A stretch of 64,000 bases of DNA from Cupriavidus consociatus (lineage in GTDB: Bacteria > Pseudomonadota > Gammaproteobacteria > Burkholderiales > Burkholderiaceae), in the NCBI RefSeq assembly GCF_017814975.1, contig NZ_JAGIQA010000005.1, forward strand, positions 186,001-250,000, in the 5' to 3' direction. A program made the position numbers and the translations under genes. Positions 52,689 to 60,323 of the stretch are shown in pieces (within the stretch, counting starts at the first letter, position 1; every line of letters starts with the position of its first letter). Under the pieces are notes generated by a model. It did not search any database and was not told the DNA's origin. It saw only the letters and a program-made list of their open reading frames with translations.

Positions 52689-53752
52689 GCGGCAAGCAAC
52701 TCCCCGTTTTTGTTGTTGTTCGCTTCGTCTTTATCTTGTTTGCCCTGGTCGTCGTCCCCGTACACCAGCCGGTCCGAGAACGCCGCCTGCTCGTCGAAGA
52801 AGGCATTGACCGCCGACAGTTGCTCGGTGGTGGATTCCAGTGTGTTCATCCGGTGCCGGAACAGGTTCGCGCCGCGCAGGCCGCGCGTGTACCAGGCAAT
52901 ATGCTTGCGCGCGGTGCGCACGCCGGTGAACTCGCCGTAGAAGGCGTAGTGGTCTTCCAGGTGCGCGTTCATGATCGCGCGGATCTCGGCCACCTCGGGT
53001 GAAGGCAGCATTTCGCCGGTCTTCAGGAAGTGCTCGATTTCACGGAACAGCCACGGCCGGCCCTGTGCCGCGCGGCCGATCATGATCGCGTCCGCGCCGG
53101 TCAGCGCCAGCACTTGCTTCGCCTTCTGCGGCGTGGTGATATCGCCGTTGGCGACCACCGGGATCGAGATTTCTGCCTTGACCGCGGCAATGGTCTCGTA
53201 CTCGGCGTCGCCGTGGTACAGGTCGGCGCGGGTGCGCCCGTGGATGGTAAGCATGCTGATGCCCGCATCCTCGACCATGCGCGCGATGCGCAGCGCATTG
53301 CGGTTCTCGCGGTTCCAGCCGGTGCGGATCTTCAGCGTGACCGGCACGCGATCGCCAACGGCAGCGACCACCGCCTCGACGATGCGGACCACCAGCGGCT
53401 CGTTCTGCAGCAGCGCCGAGCCGGCGGCGACGTTGCACACCTTCTTGGCCGGGCAGCCCATGTTGATATCGATGATCTGCGCGCCGCGGTCGACGTTGTA
53501 GCGCGCCGCCTCGGCCATCATCGACGGCTCGGCGCCGGCGATCTGCACCGAGATGGGCTCGACCTCGCCGGCGTGGTTGGCGCGGCGCATGGTCTTTTCG
53601 CTTTTCCACAGTTGTGCGTTGGACGCCACCATTTCCGACACCGCATAGCCGGCGCCGAGCTGCTTGCACAGCTGGCGGAACGGCCGGTCCGTCACGCCCG
53701 CCATGGGGGCGACAAACAGGTTGTTGCGGAGTTGGTGAGGTCCGATCTGCAC
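52685..53752 (-). CDS. dusB: tRNA-dihydrouridine synthase B
   Basis: A 355-residue TIM-barrel flavoprotein. LFVAPMAGVTDRPFRQLCKQLGA opens the FMN barrel, DINMGCPAKKVCNVAAGSALL has the catalytic Cys, TLKIRTGWN and HGRTRADLYHG follow, and DAIMIGRAAQGRPWLFREIEH closes the phosphate site. It reduces uridines in the tRNA D-loop. TAGAAT on the minus strand (53941-53936) is a possible -10 for dusB-fis-purH. The C-terminal extension is Asn/Lys-rich and unremarkable. Confidence 0.95.
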   Translation of the reverse strand: MQIGPHQLRNNLFVAPMAGVTDRPFRQLCKQLGAGYAVSEMVASNAQLWKSEKTMRRANHAGEVEPISVQIAGAEPSMMAEAARYNVDRGAQIIDINMGCPAKKVCNVAAGSALLQNEPLVVRIVEAVVAAVGDRVPVTLKIRTGWNRENRNALRIARMVEDAGISMLTIHGRTRADLYHGDAEYETIAAVKAEISIPVVANGDITTPQKAKQVLALTGADAIMIGRAAQGRPWLFREIEHFLKTGEMLPSPEVAEIRAIMNAHLEDHYAFYGEFTGVRTARKHIAWYTRGLRGANLFRHRMNTLESTTEQLSAVNAFFDEQAAFSDRLVYGDDDQGKQDKDEANNNKNGELLAA

Positions 53753-54045
53753 GATAGGGCGGCGGTTCAGCTGGGGCCCTGCCGCCCTCGCGGCACGCGC
53801 GCCGGGAAGGGATCGGGATGGCCTGCTCTGGTTCGGGAGACCTTGTGACGATCGGGCGAAACAGAGACGAAACGGAAAAACATGCCCCTGCCGAAACTGC
53901 AGCCGGCGATGGATCGGGACATGTGCGAGGGCGAGATTCTACCGCCAAACGGGAGCGACTGCCCAAGATTTGAGCATCGATGGCGCAATCGGTAACGGGA
54001 TCCGTGGGGCGTGGCGCACGCGCCACAGATACCCGATGCCCGGCC
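53753..54045. other. Gap between dusB and the UbiH-family gene
   Basis: No protein gene is supported in these 293 bases. It holds a candidate minus-strand promoter for dusB (TGGGCA-N18-TAGAAT, 53965 down to 53936) and, nearer the hydroxylase gene, a short hairpin GTGGCGC/GCGCCAC without a T tract. Confidence 0.4.
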
Positions 54046-55275
54046 TCAGCGGCGCATGCCGAACATCATGTGGCGCGCCAGCGCGTGCCGCAGCGGCGGC
54101 AGGCAGGCGAGTGCTGCCAGCGACGCCCCGCGGGCATGCGCCGCAAGCGGGTAGGGCACGCCGAACAGACGCGGCAGCAGGTCGGTGACGCCGATGGTGA
54201 CCGCGCGGTCGAACCGGTGCCGGCTGGCAAAGGCCTGCAGCGCCTGCGGCGTGCAGGCGGCGCGCAGCGAGTCGGCCAGCGCGAAGGCGTCGCGCAGACC
54301 CAGGTTGAGGCCCTGGCCCGCCACGGGGTGCAGCGTCTGCGCCGCATTGCCGACCGCCGCGACGCGGCCGCTGACCGTGACCGGCGCGGCGTTCAGCCCC
54401 AGCGGAAAGGCATGGCGCTTGCCCGCCAGCGTGAAATAGCCCATGCGGTCGCCGAAGGTACGGCCAAGTTCCAGTGCGAACTCCGCCTCGGGCAGCGCCA
54501 GCCGCCGTGCGGCCTGTTCCGGCGGGCAGCACCACACCAGCGCGTAGCCCGGCACGCCGTGCTCGTCGTACGGCAGCAGCGCCAGCGGGCCTTCCTCGGT
54601 AAAGCGCTCCCAGGCCCAGCCTGGCTGAGGGCGCGAGCAGGCCACATGGGCAATCACGGCGGTCTGCCCGTAGTCGCGCGTACGCGCACCGCGGCCCTGG
54701 TGCCGGGCCTGCTCGTGGAACAAGCCGCCCTCGGCCTGGATCGCCACCCGGGAGGCAAAGACCGCTGTCTGCCCGTCATGGGCGGTGCCGGTCAGCTGCA
54801 CTGTGCCGCCGTCGGCATCGTCGCCGGTGCCGGCCGATGTCGGCTGCTCGATCTGGTCGATGCGGGTCTCGAATACGCGCTGGAGCCGGTCGGCCGGGCA
54901 AGCCTGCGCGGCGCGCGCGAGGGCGCGTTCGAGCACGTCACACAGCTCGCCATAGCGGACTACGTAGCCCAATGCCGGCACGCCGTAGTCGTCATGGTGC
55001 AGCCGGACGTGGCCGAAGCGGCCGCGCTGCGACACGTGGATATGCTCGATCGGGCTGCCGGGCACGGGCCAGGCGCCGATCTGTTCGAGCAACTGGCGGC
55101 TGCCGTGCGACAGCGCGATTGCGCGCGGATCGCGCGCGGCGCGCGCCGGCGTGGCCGCATCGATCAGCGCGATGCGCCAGTCGGTGGTGCGCAGCAGCTG
55201 GCAGGCCAGCGCCAGTCCCACCGGGCCGCCGCCGACGATGGCGATGTCGTGGAGATCAGCTGGTGCGGCCGGCAT
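54046..55275 (-). CDS. UbiH/UbiF/COQ6-family FAD-dependent hydroxylase
   Basis: A 409-residue flavoprotein hydroxylase. The start IAIVGGGPVGLALACQLL is the dinucleotide fold, RAIALSHGSRQLLEQIGAWP the second FAD block, and VAAVGNAAQTLHPVAGQGLNLGLRDAFALAD the GD-like FAD/NAD-binding motif (with N in place of the usual D in AVGNAA). It likely hydroxylates the ubiquinone ring. The ATG at 55275 has GGAGG eight bases upstream and overlaps the preceding gene by 20 bases; longer starts lie in that gene. Which ring carbon is targeted cannot be decided. Confidence 0.88.
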   Translation of the reverse strand: MPAAPADLHDIAIVGGGPVGLALACQLLRTTDWRIALIDAATPARAARDPRAIALSHGSRQLLEQIGAWPVPGSPIEHIHVSQRGRFGHVRLHHDDYGVPALGYVVRYGELCDVLERALARAAQACPADRLQRVFETRIDQIEQPTSAGTGDDADGGTVQLTGTAHDGQTAVFASRVAIQAEGGLFHEQARHQGRGARTRDYGQTAVIAHVACSRPQPGWAWERFTEEGPLALLPYDEHGVPGYALVWCCPPEQAARRLALPEAEFALELGRTFGDRMGYFTLAGKRHAFPLGLNAAPVTVSGRVAAVGNAAQTLHPVAGQGLNLGLRDAFALADSLRAACTPQALQAFASRHRFDRAVTIGVTDLLPRLFGVPYPLAAHARGASLAALACLPPLRHALARHMMFGMRR

Positions 55276-55738
55276 CGTCACTGCCTCCGGTATTGCCGCC
55301 CGGGGCATCGCTGCCGCCGCCAGTCTCGCCGGCACCGCGCTTCCAGCAGATCGCGTCAGTGCGCGACTTGCCGGCCGCGGCGTCGCGCAGCGCATTGTCG
55401 AGCTTCTGCTGGTTGAAACCGGGCAGCGCGCGCAGTTGCTCGAGCAGCGCGGCATAGTTGGCGGCATCGGCCGGGACCACGCAACCCTGGCCGCTGTCGG
55501 GCGCTCCGACAAGGATCAGCCAGGCGGCGCCCGCCCAGGGCTCGCGGTTGGAGACGCGTACCACGACGCGTTCCAGCGTGTCCCACGCGATTTCCTCGCG
55601 CTGGCCATCGGGGCGGTGCACCACGACGCGGTCGTCGAACAGGTTGATGATGAACGGTTCTGACGGGTCGCGCGGTCGCGCGGCCGCGGCCTGGGCGCTG
55701 GCCTGGCCGGGAAAGAGCCTGCGCAGCCAACCGATCAT
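55256..55738 (-). CDS. Conserved hypothetical protein between pepP and ubiH
   Basis: A 160-residue protein not recognised. MIGWLRRLFPGQ may be a short amphipathic start; PFIINLFDDRVVVHRPDGQREEIAWDTLERVVVRVSN forms a PH-like beta block, then FNQQKLDNALRDAA and a Gly/Asp-rich tail. There is no signal peptide. Its ATG overlaps the pepP stop (ATGA) and its end overlaps the hydroxylase start, so all three are tightly coupled. The coupling suggests a role in ubiquinone synthesis or peptide metabolism, but this is only context. Confidence 0.72.
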   Translation of the reverse strand: MIGWLRRLFPGQASAQAAAARPRDPSEPFIINLFDDRVVVHRPDGQREEIAWDTLERVVVRVSNREPWAGAAWLILVGAPDSGQGCVVPADAANYAALLEQLRALPGFNQQKLDNALRDAAAGKSRTDAICWKRGAGETGGGSDAPGGNTGGSDDAGRTS

Positions 55739-57126
55739 CGCCGGCCTCCGGCATCGCGCATCAGCGCTTCGATCTCGCCGGCATGCACCGGCACGCCGCG
55801 GGTGATCAGCTCGCAGTCGCCATCGGTCACCACGGCGTCATCCTCGATGCGGATGCCGATATGCCAGTAGCGCTCCGGCACGTCCTGCGCCGGGCGCACG
55901 TAGATGCCGGGCTCGATGGTCAGCACCATGCCCGGCTGCAGCGGCCGCCACGGACGCTCGCCTTCGCCGCTGTGGCTGGCGACGCGGTATTCGCCCACGT
56001 CGTGCACGTCCATGCCAAGCCAGTGCCCGGTGCGGTGCATGTAGAAGCGGCGGTAGCTGCCGCTGGCGAGCACGTCGTCGAGCGTGCCTTCCTTGTTGCG
56101 GTCGAGCAGGCCGGTATCGAGCATGCCTTGCGCCAGCACGCGCACGGCGGCATCGTGCGGCACGTTGTAGGGCACGCCGGCGCGGGTTTCGGCGATTGCG
56201 GCTTCCTGCGCCGCCACCACCAGGTCATACAGCTCGCGCTGCGCGGGCGAAAAGCGCCCCGACACCGGGAAGGTACGGGTGATGTCCGAAGCGTAGCCGT
56301 CGAGCTCGCAGCCGGCGTCGATCAGGCACAGGTCGCCGTCCTTCAGCTCGGCCGGGCCGGCGCGGTAGTGCAGCACGCAGGCATTGGGGCCAGCCGCGAC
56401 GATCGAGTTGTAGGCCACGCTCTGCGCGCCATGGCGGCGGAATTCATAGAGCAGCTCGGCTTCGAGGTGGTACTCGCGCAGGCCGGGGCGCGTGGCCCGC
56501 ATCGCGCGCACATGGGCGCCGGCGGAGATTTCACCCGCGCGGCGCATGATCGCCAGCTCGCCGGCGTCCTTGAACAGGCGCATCTCGTCAAGCAGCGTGC
56601 GGATATCGATCGCCACCGACGGCGCGGCCACGCCGGCACGGCCCTGCATGCGCACGGCGTCGAGCCAGCGGCGCATCTGCATGTCGGTGCGGGTCGACTC
56701 GGCCAGCGGGTAGGCCACCTGGGCACGATTGGCCAGCAGCGGCGGCAGCGTCGCGTCGATCTCTTCGACCGAATGCGCTTCGTCAAAGCCAAACGCGGCG
56801 CGCGCTCCTTCGGGGCCGTAGCGGAAACCGTCCCAGATCTCGCGCTCTTCGTGCTTGGGGCGGCAGAAGAGGATGCTGCGGTCGGCATCGGCGGGGTCGC
56901 CCGGCGCGCCGGCCACCAGCACCAGCACGGCCTCGGGCTCGGTGAAGCCGGTCAGGTAATAGAAATAGCTGTCGTGCCGGTACGGATAGTCGCTGTCGCG
57001 GTTGCGCATGGCTTCCGGCGCCGTAGGCAGGATCGCCACGCCACCGCCGCCGGCGCGCAGGTGCTGCAGCACACGGGCGCGGCGTTCGCGGCAGGCGGCG
57101 AGGAGGGCGTTGTCGGGTGCGGACAT
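55735..57126 (-). CDS. pepP: Xaa-Pro aminopeptidase
   Basis: A 463-residue M24 metallopeptidase. The N-terminal creatinase-like domain has RNRDSDYPYRHDSYFYYLTGFTEPEAVLV; the pita-bread domain carries the metal ligands in DAGCELDGYASDITRTFPVSG, HRTGHWLGMDVHD and LTIEPGIYVRP. It removes N-terminal residues next to proline. The ATG at 57126 (MSAPDNALLAACRER) fits the family; the further open frame upstream runs into the gap. It starts a tight operon with the two following genes, in the layout usual for Burkholderiales and other proteobacteria (pepP-ubiH). Confidence 0.95.
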   Translation of the reverse strand: MSAPDNALLAACRERRARVLQHLRAGGGGVAILPTAPEAMRNRDSDYPYRHDSYFYYLTGFTEPEAVLVLVAGAPGDPADADRSILFCRPKHEEREIWDGFRYGPEGARAAFGFDEAHSVEEIDATLPPLLANRAQVAYPLAESTRTDMQMRRWLDAVRMQGRAGVAAPSVAIDIRTLLDEMRLFKDAGELAIMRRAGEISAGAHVRAMRATRPGLREYHLEAELLYEFRRHGAQSVAYNSIVAAGPNACVLHYRAGPAELKDGDLCLIDAGCELDGYASDITRTFPVSGRFSPAQRELYDLVVAAQEAAIAETRAGVPYNVPHDAAVRVLAQGMLDTGLLDRNKEGTLDDVLASGSYRRFYMHRTGHWLGMDVHDVGEYRVASHSGEGERPWRPLQPGMVLTIEPGIYVRPAQDVPERYWHIGIRIEDDAVVTDGDCELITRGVPVHAGEIEALMRDAGGRR

Positions 57127-57244
57127 GGTGTGGCCTGGGAAGAGGAGGATCAGGCCGATTCTAACGCCGCCGGGCGCGTTGCAGCGTCGGTGCAGCAAAA
57201 GGCGCGCCGCGCCACTGCCATGGCAGGGCTCCGGCCCGCCTCGA

Positions 57245-57982
57245 TCAACGGCCCACGAAGGCGGCCGCCACAGGCGTAATACTGGCGTTCAGCTCGTCCA
57301 GCTGCGCCGGCGTGCCGACGTTCTCCCAGCGACCTGCGAAACGTTCGCCCGTAGCGGTGCCCGCGGTGATCGCGGCGCGGTAGAGCGGCGTCATGGCGAC
57401 ACGGCTGCCGGGGGCGATGCCAGTGAACAAGCGCGTGTCGTACAGGCCGATATTGCCGAAGGTAAGGCGCTCGCCGTGCGTCGGATCCTCGTCCAGCGAC
57501 AGTCGGCCCTGCGCATCCATCGTAAAGTCGCCGCGCGGGTGGAATGCGGGGTTGGGCACCATCACCAGGTGCATGCGTGGCTCGGCCTGGCCGGCCAGCG
57601 CAATGGCGCGGGGCAGCAGCGTGCGGAAGTCGTAGTCGCAGAAGATGTCGCCCGACACGGCCAGGAAGATCTCGCCGCGGGCCGGGTCGTGCGACAGCAG
57701 CGGCAGGGCCCTGGCGATGCCGCCGGCGGTTTCCAGTGCCTCGGTTTCGGGCGAGTAGGCGATGCGCACGCCGAAGCGGCTGCCGTCGCCGAGCGCGGCT
57801 TCGATCTGCTCGCCGAGCCACGCGTGGTTGATGACGATGTCGCGCAGGCCGGCACGCGCCAGCGCTTCGATCTTCCAGACAATCAGCGGCTTGCCGCCCA
57901 CGGCCAGCAGCGGCTTGGGGCAGGTATCGGTCAGCGGGCGCATGCGGTCGCCGCGGCCGGCGGCGAAGATCATCACCTTCAT
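57245..57982 (-). CDS. murU: N-acetylmuramate-1-phosphate uridylyltransferase MurU
   Basis: A 245-residue nucleotidyltransferase: VMIFAAGRGDRMRPLTDTCPKPLLAVGGKPLIVW is the NTP-transferase signature, with ETALET-type ALETAGGIARALPLL, VSGDIFCDYDF metal-binding Asp and WENVGTPAQL. MurU makes UDP-MurNAc from MurNAc-1-phosphate, bypassing de novo synthesis and giving fosfomycin tolerance in Pseudomonas. Its ATG overlaps the azlD stop by one base (TGATG). The partner kinase AmgK is two genes upstream. A generic sugar-nucleotide transferase is the alternative, but the neighbour makes MurU likely. Confidence 0.92.
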   Translation of the reverse strand: MKVMIFAAGRGDRMRPLTDTCPKPLLAVGGKPLIVWKIEALARAGLRDIVINHAWLGEQIEAALGDGSRFGVRIAYSPETEALETAGGIARALPLLSHDPARGEIFLAVSGDIFCDYDFRTLLPRAIALAGQAEPRMHLVMVPNPAFHPRGDFTMDAQGRLSLDEDPTHGERLTFGNIGLYDTRLFTGIAPGSRVAMTPLYRAAITAGTATGERFAGRWENVGTPAQLDELNASITPVAAAFVGR

Positions 57983-58305
57983 CAGAACAGGGCCTCCAGG
58001 GCAAGCAGCGTGGCCATGCCGCCGGCGATGGTCCAGCCGACGCTGCGGGTACGCGCGGCGATCAGGATGGCGACCACGCCGGCCACCAGCCGCGCATTGG
58101 TTGGGGTGAGCGCGAGTTCGCCGCCCTGCATCAGCAGGTCGGGGGCGATCAGCGCCGACAGCATGGCGGCCGGGACGAACTGCAGCGCGGTTCGGAACCA
58201 CGCCGGCAGCCGCACGCGGCCTTCCACGGCAATGAATGACAGGCGGATCAGGAAGGTCGCCATGCCGGCGGCCAGAAAGACCCATAGCAAGGTCAGCGCA
58301 TTCAT
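57982..58305 (-). CDS. azlD: AzlD-family branched-chain amino acid exporter subunit
   Basis: A 107-residue membrane protein with four helices: MNALTLLWVFLAAGMATFLIRLSFI, then PAWFRTALQFVPAAMLSALIAPDLL and LVAGVVAILIAARTRSVGWTIAGGMATLLAL. It matches AzlD, the small partner of AzlC. Its start overlaps the azlC stop by four bases, so the two are made together. Confidence 0.92.
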   Translation of the reverse strand: MNALTLLWVFLAAGMATFLIRLSFIAVEGRVRLPAWFRTALQFVPAAMLSALIAPDLLMQGGELALTPTNARLVAGVVAILIAARTRSVGWTIAGGMATLLALEALF

Positions 58306-59084
58306 GCGGCCTCCTTGCCGACCGAGCCGGACCGATCTGCCGCGCCGGCCCGGCGCGCGCCGGGGCGGTTGCGGCCCAGCACCAGCATGCCGGCGGCGAT
58401 GCCGCCCAGTGCCGCCACCATCAGTCCGAGCTTGTGCGGCAGGCCGTAGCAGGCCACCGCCAGTACGCTGGCGGCCACCGCGGCGGCCACGTGCGAGCGG
58501 TGCTTGAGACCGGGCACGATGATGCCGATAAAGGTCAGCGGCAGGAAGAAATCGAGCGGCCAGTCGCGCGGCACCTGGGCGCCAACCAGCACGCCGGCCA
58601 GCGTCGACACCTGCCAGCTGGCCCACAGCGCGAAGCCGCCGCCGAAGTAGTACCAGTGGCGGTATTGCGCGCGCGGCCCGGTATCGCCCAGCCGGTGTGT
58701 CATCGCGGCGAAGGCTTCGTCGGTCAGCAGGTAAGCGATCAGCGCCTTCCAGCGGCGCGGCAGGTGAGCCAGCGTGGGCGCTATCGTCGCGGAATACAGC
58801 GCGTGGCGCAGGTTGACCATGGCTACCGTCAGCGTGATAACCACCGCGGGCGTGCCGGCGGTCCACAACTGGGTCAGGATCATCTGCGACGCGCCGCCGA
58901 ACACGATCACGCTCATGGCACAGGCCAGCCATGCCGGCATGCCGGCGCCCACCGCCAGCACGCCGTAGATCAGGCCGAACGGCACCACGCCAAGCAGCAT
59001 CGGCGCGAGCGCGCGCGCGCCGGCCAGCCACTCGCCGAAGGCGGTGATGGGGGCGGGGCCGGCCTTGCCGTCGACGTCAGGCAT
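58302..59084 (-). CDS. azlC: AzlC-family branched-chain amino acid exporter subunit
   Basis: A 260-residue inner-membrane protein. ARALAPMLLGVVPFGLIYGVLAVGAGM, SVIVFGGASQMILTQLW, NLRHALYSATIAP and YLLTDEAFAAM are the AzlC/YgaZ blocks. With AzlD it exports branched-chain amino acids. The ATG at 59084 is chosen; further in-frame codons upstream lie in amgK. It begins four bases after amgK, in an operon with azlD and murU. Confidence 0.93.
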   Translation of the reverse strand: MPDVDGKAGPAPITAFGEWLAGARALAPMLLGVVPFGLIYGVLAVGAGMPAWLACAMSVIVFGGASQMILTQLWTAGTPAVVITLTVAMVNLRHALYSATIAPTLAHLPRRWKALIAYLLTDEAFAAMTHRLGDTGPRAQYRHWYYFGGGFALWASWQVSTLAGVLVGAQVPRDWPLDFFLPLTFIGIIVPGLKHRSHVAAAVAASVLAVACYGLPHKLGLMVAALGGIAAGMLVLGRNRPGARRAGAADRSGSVGKEAA

Positions 59085-59088
59085 GTTG

Positions 59089-60123
59089 TCAGAAGGTATA
59101 GCCGGCCGGGCTGGCCACGCCTTCCAGCGCATCCAGCAGGCGGATCAGCTTGCGCAGCTCCGTATAGCGGCCGGCAACGCTGCGGGTGTACTTCAGCACC
59201 AGCGGCAAGTTGGCCAGGTAGCCGTCCTTGCCGTCGCGGTGGTACAGGCGGGCGAAGATGCCCAGCACCTTCAGGTGGCGCTGCAGGCCCATCCATTCGA
59301 AATCGCGGTAGAACTCGCCGAAATCCGCATTGACTGGCAGGCCGGCCTTGCGTGCGCGCTCCCAGTAGCGGATCAGCCAGTCGAGCTGCTGCTCTTCTTC
59401 CCATTCGATATAGGCGTCGCGCCACAGCGAGACGGCGTCATAGGTGATCGGGCCGATCACCGCGTCCTGGAAATCCAGCACGCCAGGATTGGCGCCGCCA
59501 TCCAGCACCATCAGGTTGCGCGAGTGGTAGTCGCGGTGCACGTAGACCTGCGGTTGCGCAAGGTTGTTGGCAAGAAGCGTATTCATCACTTCGAGCAGGT
59601 CGGCCTGCTGGGCGTCGCTCAGCGTTGCGCCAAGGTGCCTGGCCACGTACCACTGCGGGAACAGGTCGAGTTCGCGCTGCAGCAGCGCGCGGTCGTAGGC
59701 GGGCAGCTCGCCTGGGCGGGTGGCGGCCTGGATGCGGACCAGCGCCGTGGCAGCATCGGTATACATGCCATGGGCCGTGGAGTCGTCCAGCCGCGACAGG
59801 TAAGTCTGGCTGCCCAGGTCCGCGAGCAGCAGGAAGCCCTGCGTCAGGTCCTGCGCCAGCACGGTCGGCACGGTCACGCCGGCCTCGCCGAACAACTGGC
59901 AGACGTGGATGAAGGGTCGGCAGTCCTCGTGTGCCGGCGGCGCGTCCATGACGATGGCAGTCGGGTGCGCCGGGTTGCCGGTGCGCACGCGGAAATAGCG
60001 ACGGAAGCTGGCATCGGCCGATGCGGGTACGCAGGAGTCGGGGTCGGCGGACCATGCCGGGCCAAGGCCGGACACCCAAGCCTTGAGCTGGTCCAGGCGT
60101 AGGTCGTGGGGAAGAGCTGCCAT
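59089..60123 (-). CDS. amgK: N-acetylmuramate/N-acetylglucosamine kinase AmgK
   Basis: A 344-residue aminoglycoside-phosphotransferase-fold kinase. Blocks are ASADASFRRYFRV, AIVMDAPPAHEDCRPFIHV, LLADLGSQTYL, the catalytic loop VYVHRDYHSRNLMVL (HRDxxxxN) and the metal site GVLDFQDAVIGPITYD. It phosphorylates the anomeric position of MurNAc and feeds MurU. Start at 60123. It is divergent from lptD over 194-200 bases; this amgK next to lptD arrangement is widespread in proteobacteria. Confidence 0.93.
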   Translation of the reverse strand: MAALPHDLRLDQLKAWVSGLGPAWSADPDSCVPASADASFRRYFRVRTGNPAHPTAIVMDAPPAHEDCRPFIHVCQLFGEAGVTVPTVLAQDLTQGFLLLADLGSQTYLSRLDDSTAHGMYTDAATALVRIQAATRPGELPAYDRALLQRELDLFPQWYVARHLGATLSDAQQADLLEVMNTLLANNLAQPQVYVHRDYHSRNLMVLDGGANPGVLDFQDAVIGPITYDAVSLWRDAYIEWEEEQQLDWLIRYWERARKAGLPVNADFGEFYRDFEWMGLQRHLKVLGIFARLYHRDGKDGYLANLPLVLKYTRSVAGRYTELRKLIRLLDALEGVASPAGYTF

Positions 60124-60193
60124 ACAGGAAGGGCGCGGAAAAATATCGTGGAGCGGGGCAAGCCGGCCGCAAGGGCAGGTTTGGTTGCCCCGT

Positions 60194-60199
60194 ATAATA
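60194..60199 (+). promoter_or_regulatory. Candidate -10 box of lptD
   Basis: A perfect TATAAT in the divergent gap between amgK and lptD, about 120 bases before the lptD start. No -35 with standard spacing is clear. Confidence 0.4.
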
Positions 60200-60323
60200 C
60201 CCGACCAGACCCGGGCGCCGGGCGGCCCCCGGGAGGGGCCTTCGTTGCCCCGCAGCCTGCTCTGGCAGGGGTTGGCGGCTTGCAGGCGGCCGCAGCCCAC
60301 GCCGAGACTGACAACCCGTGCGA

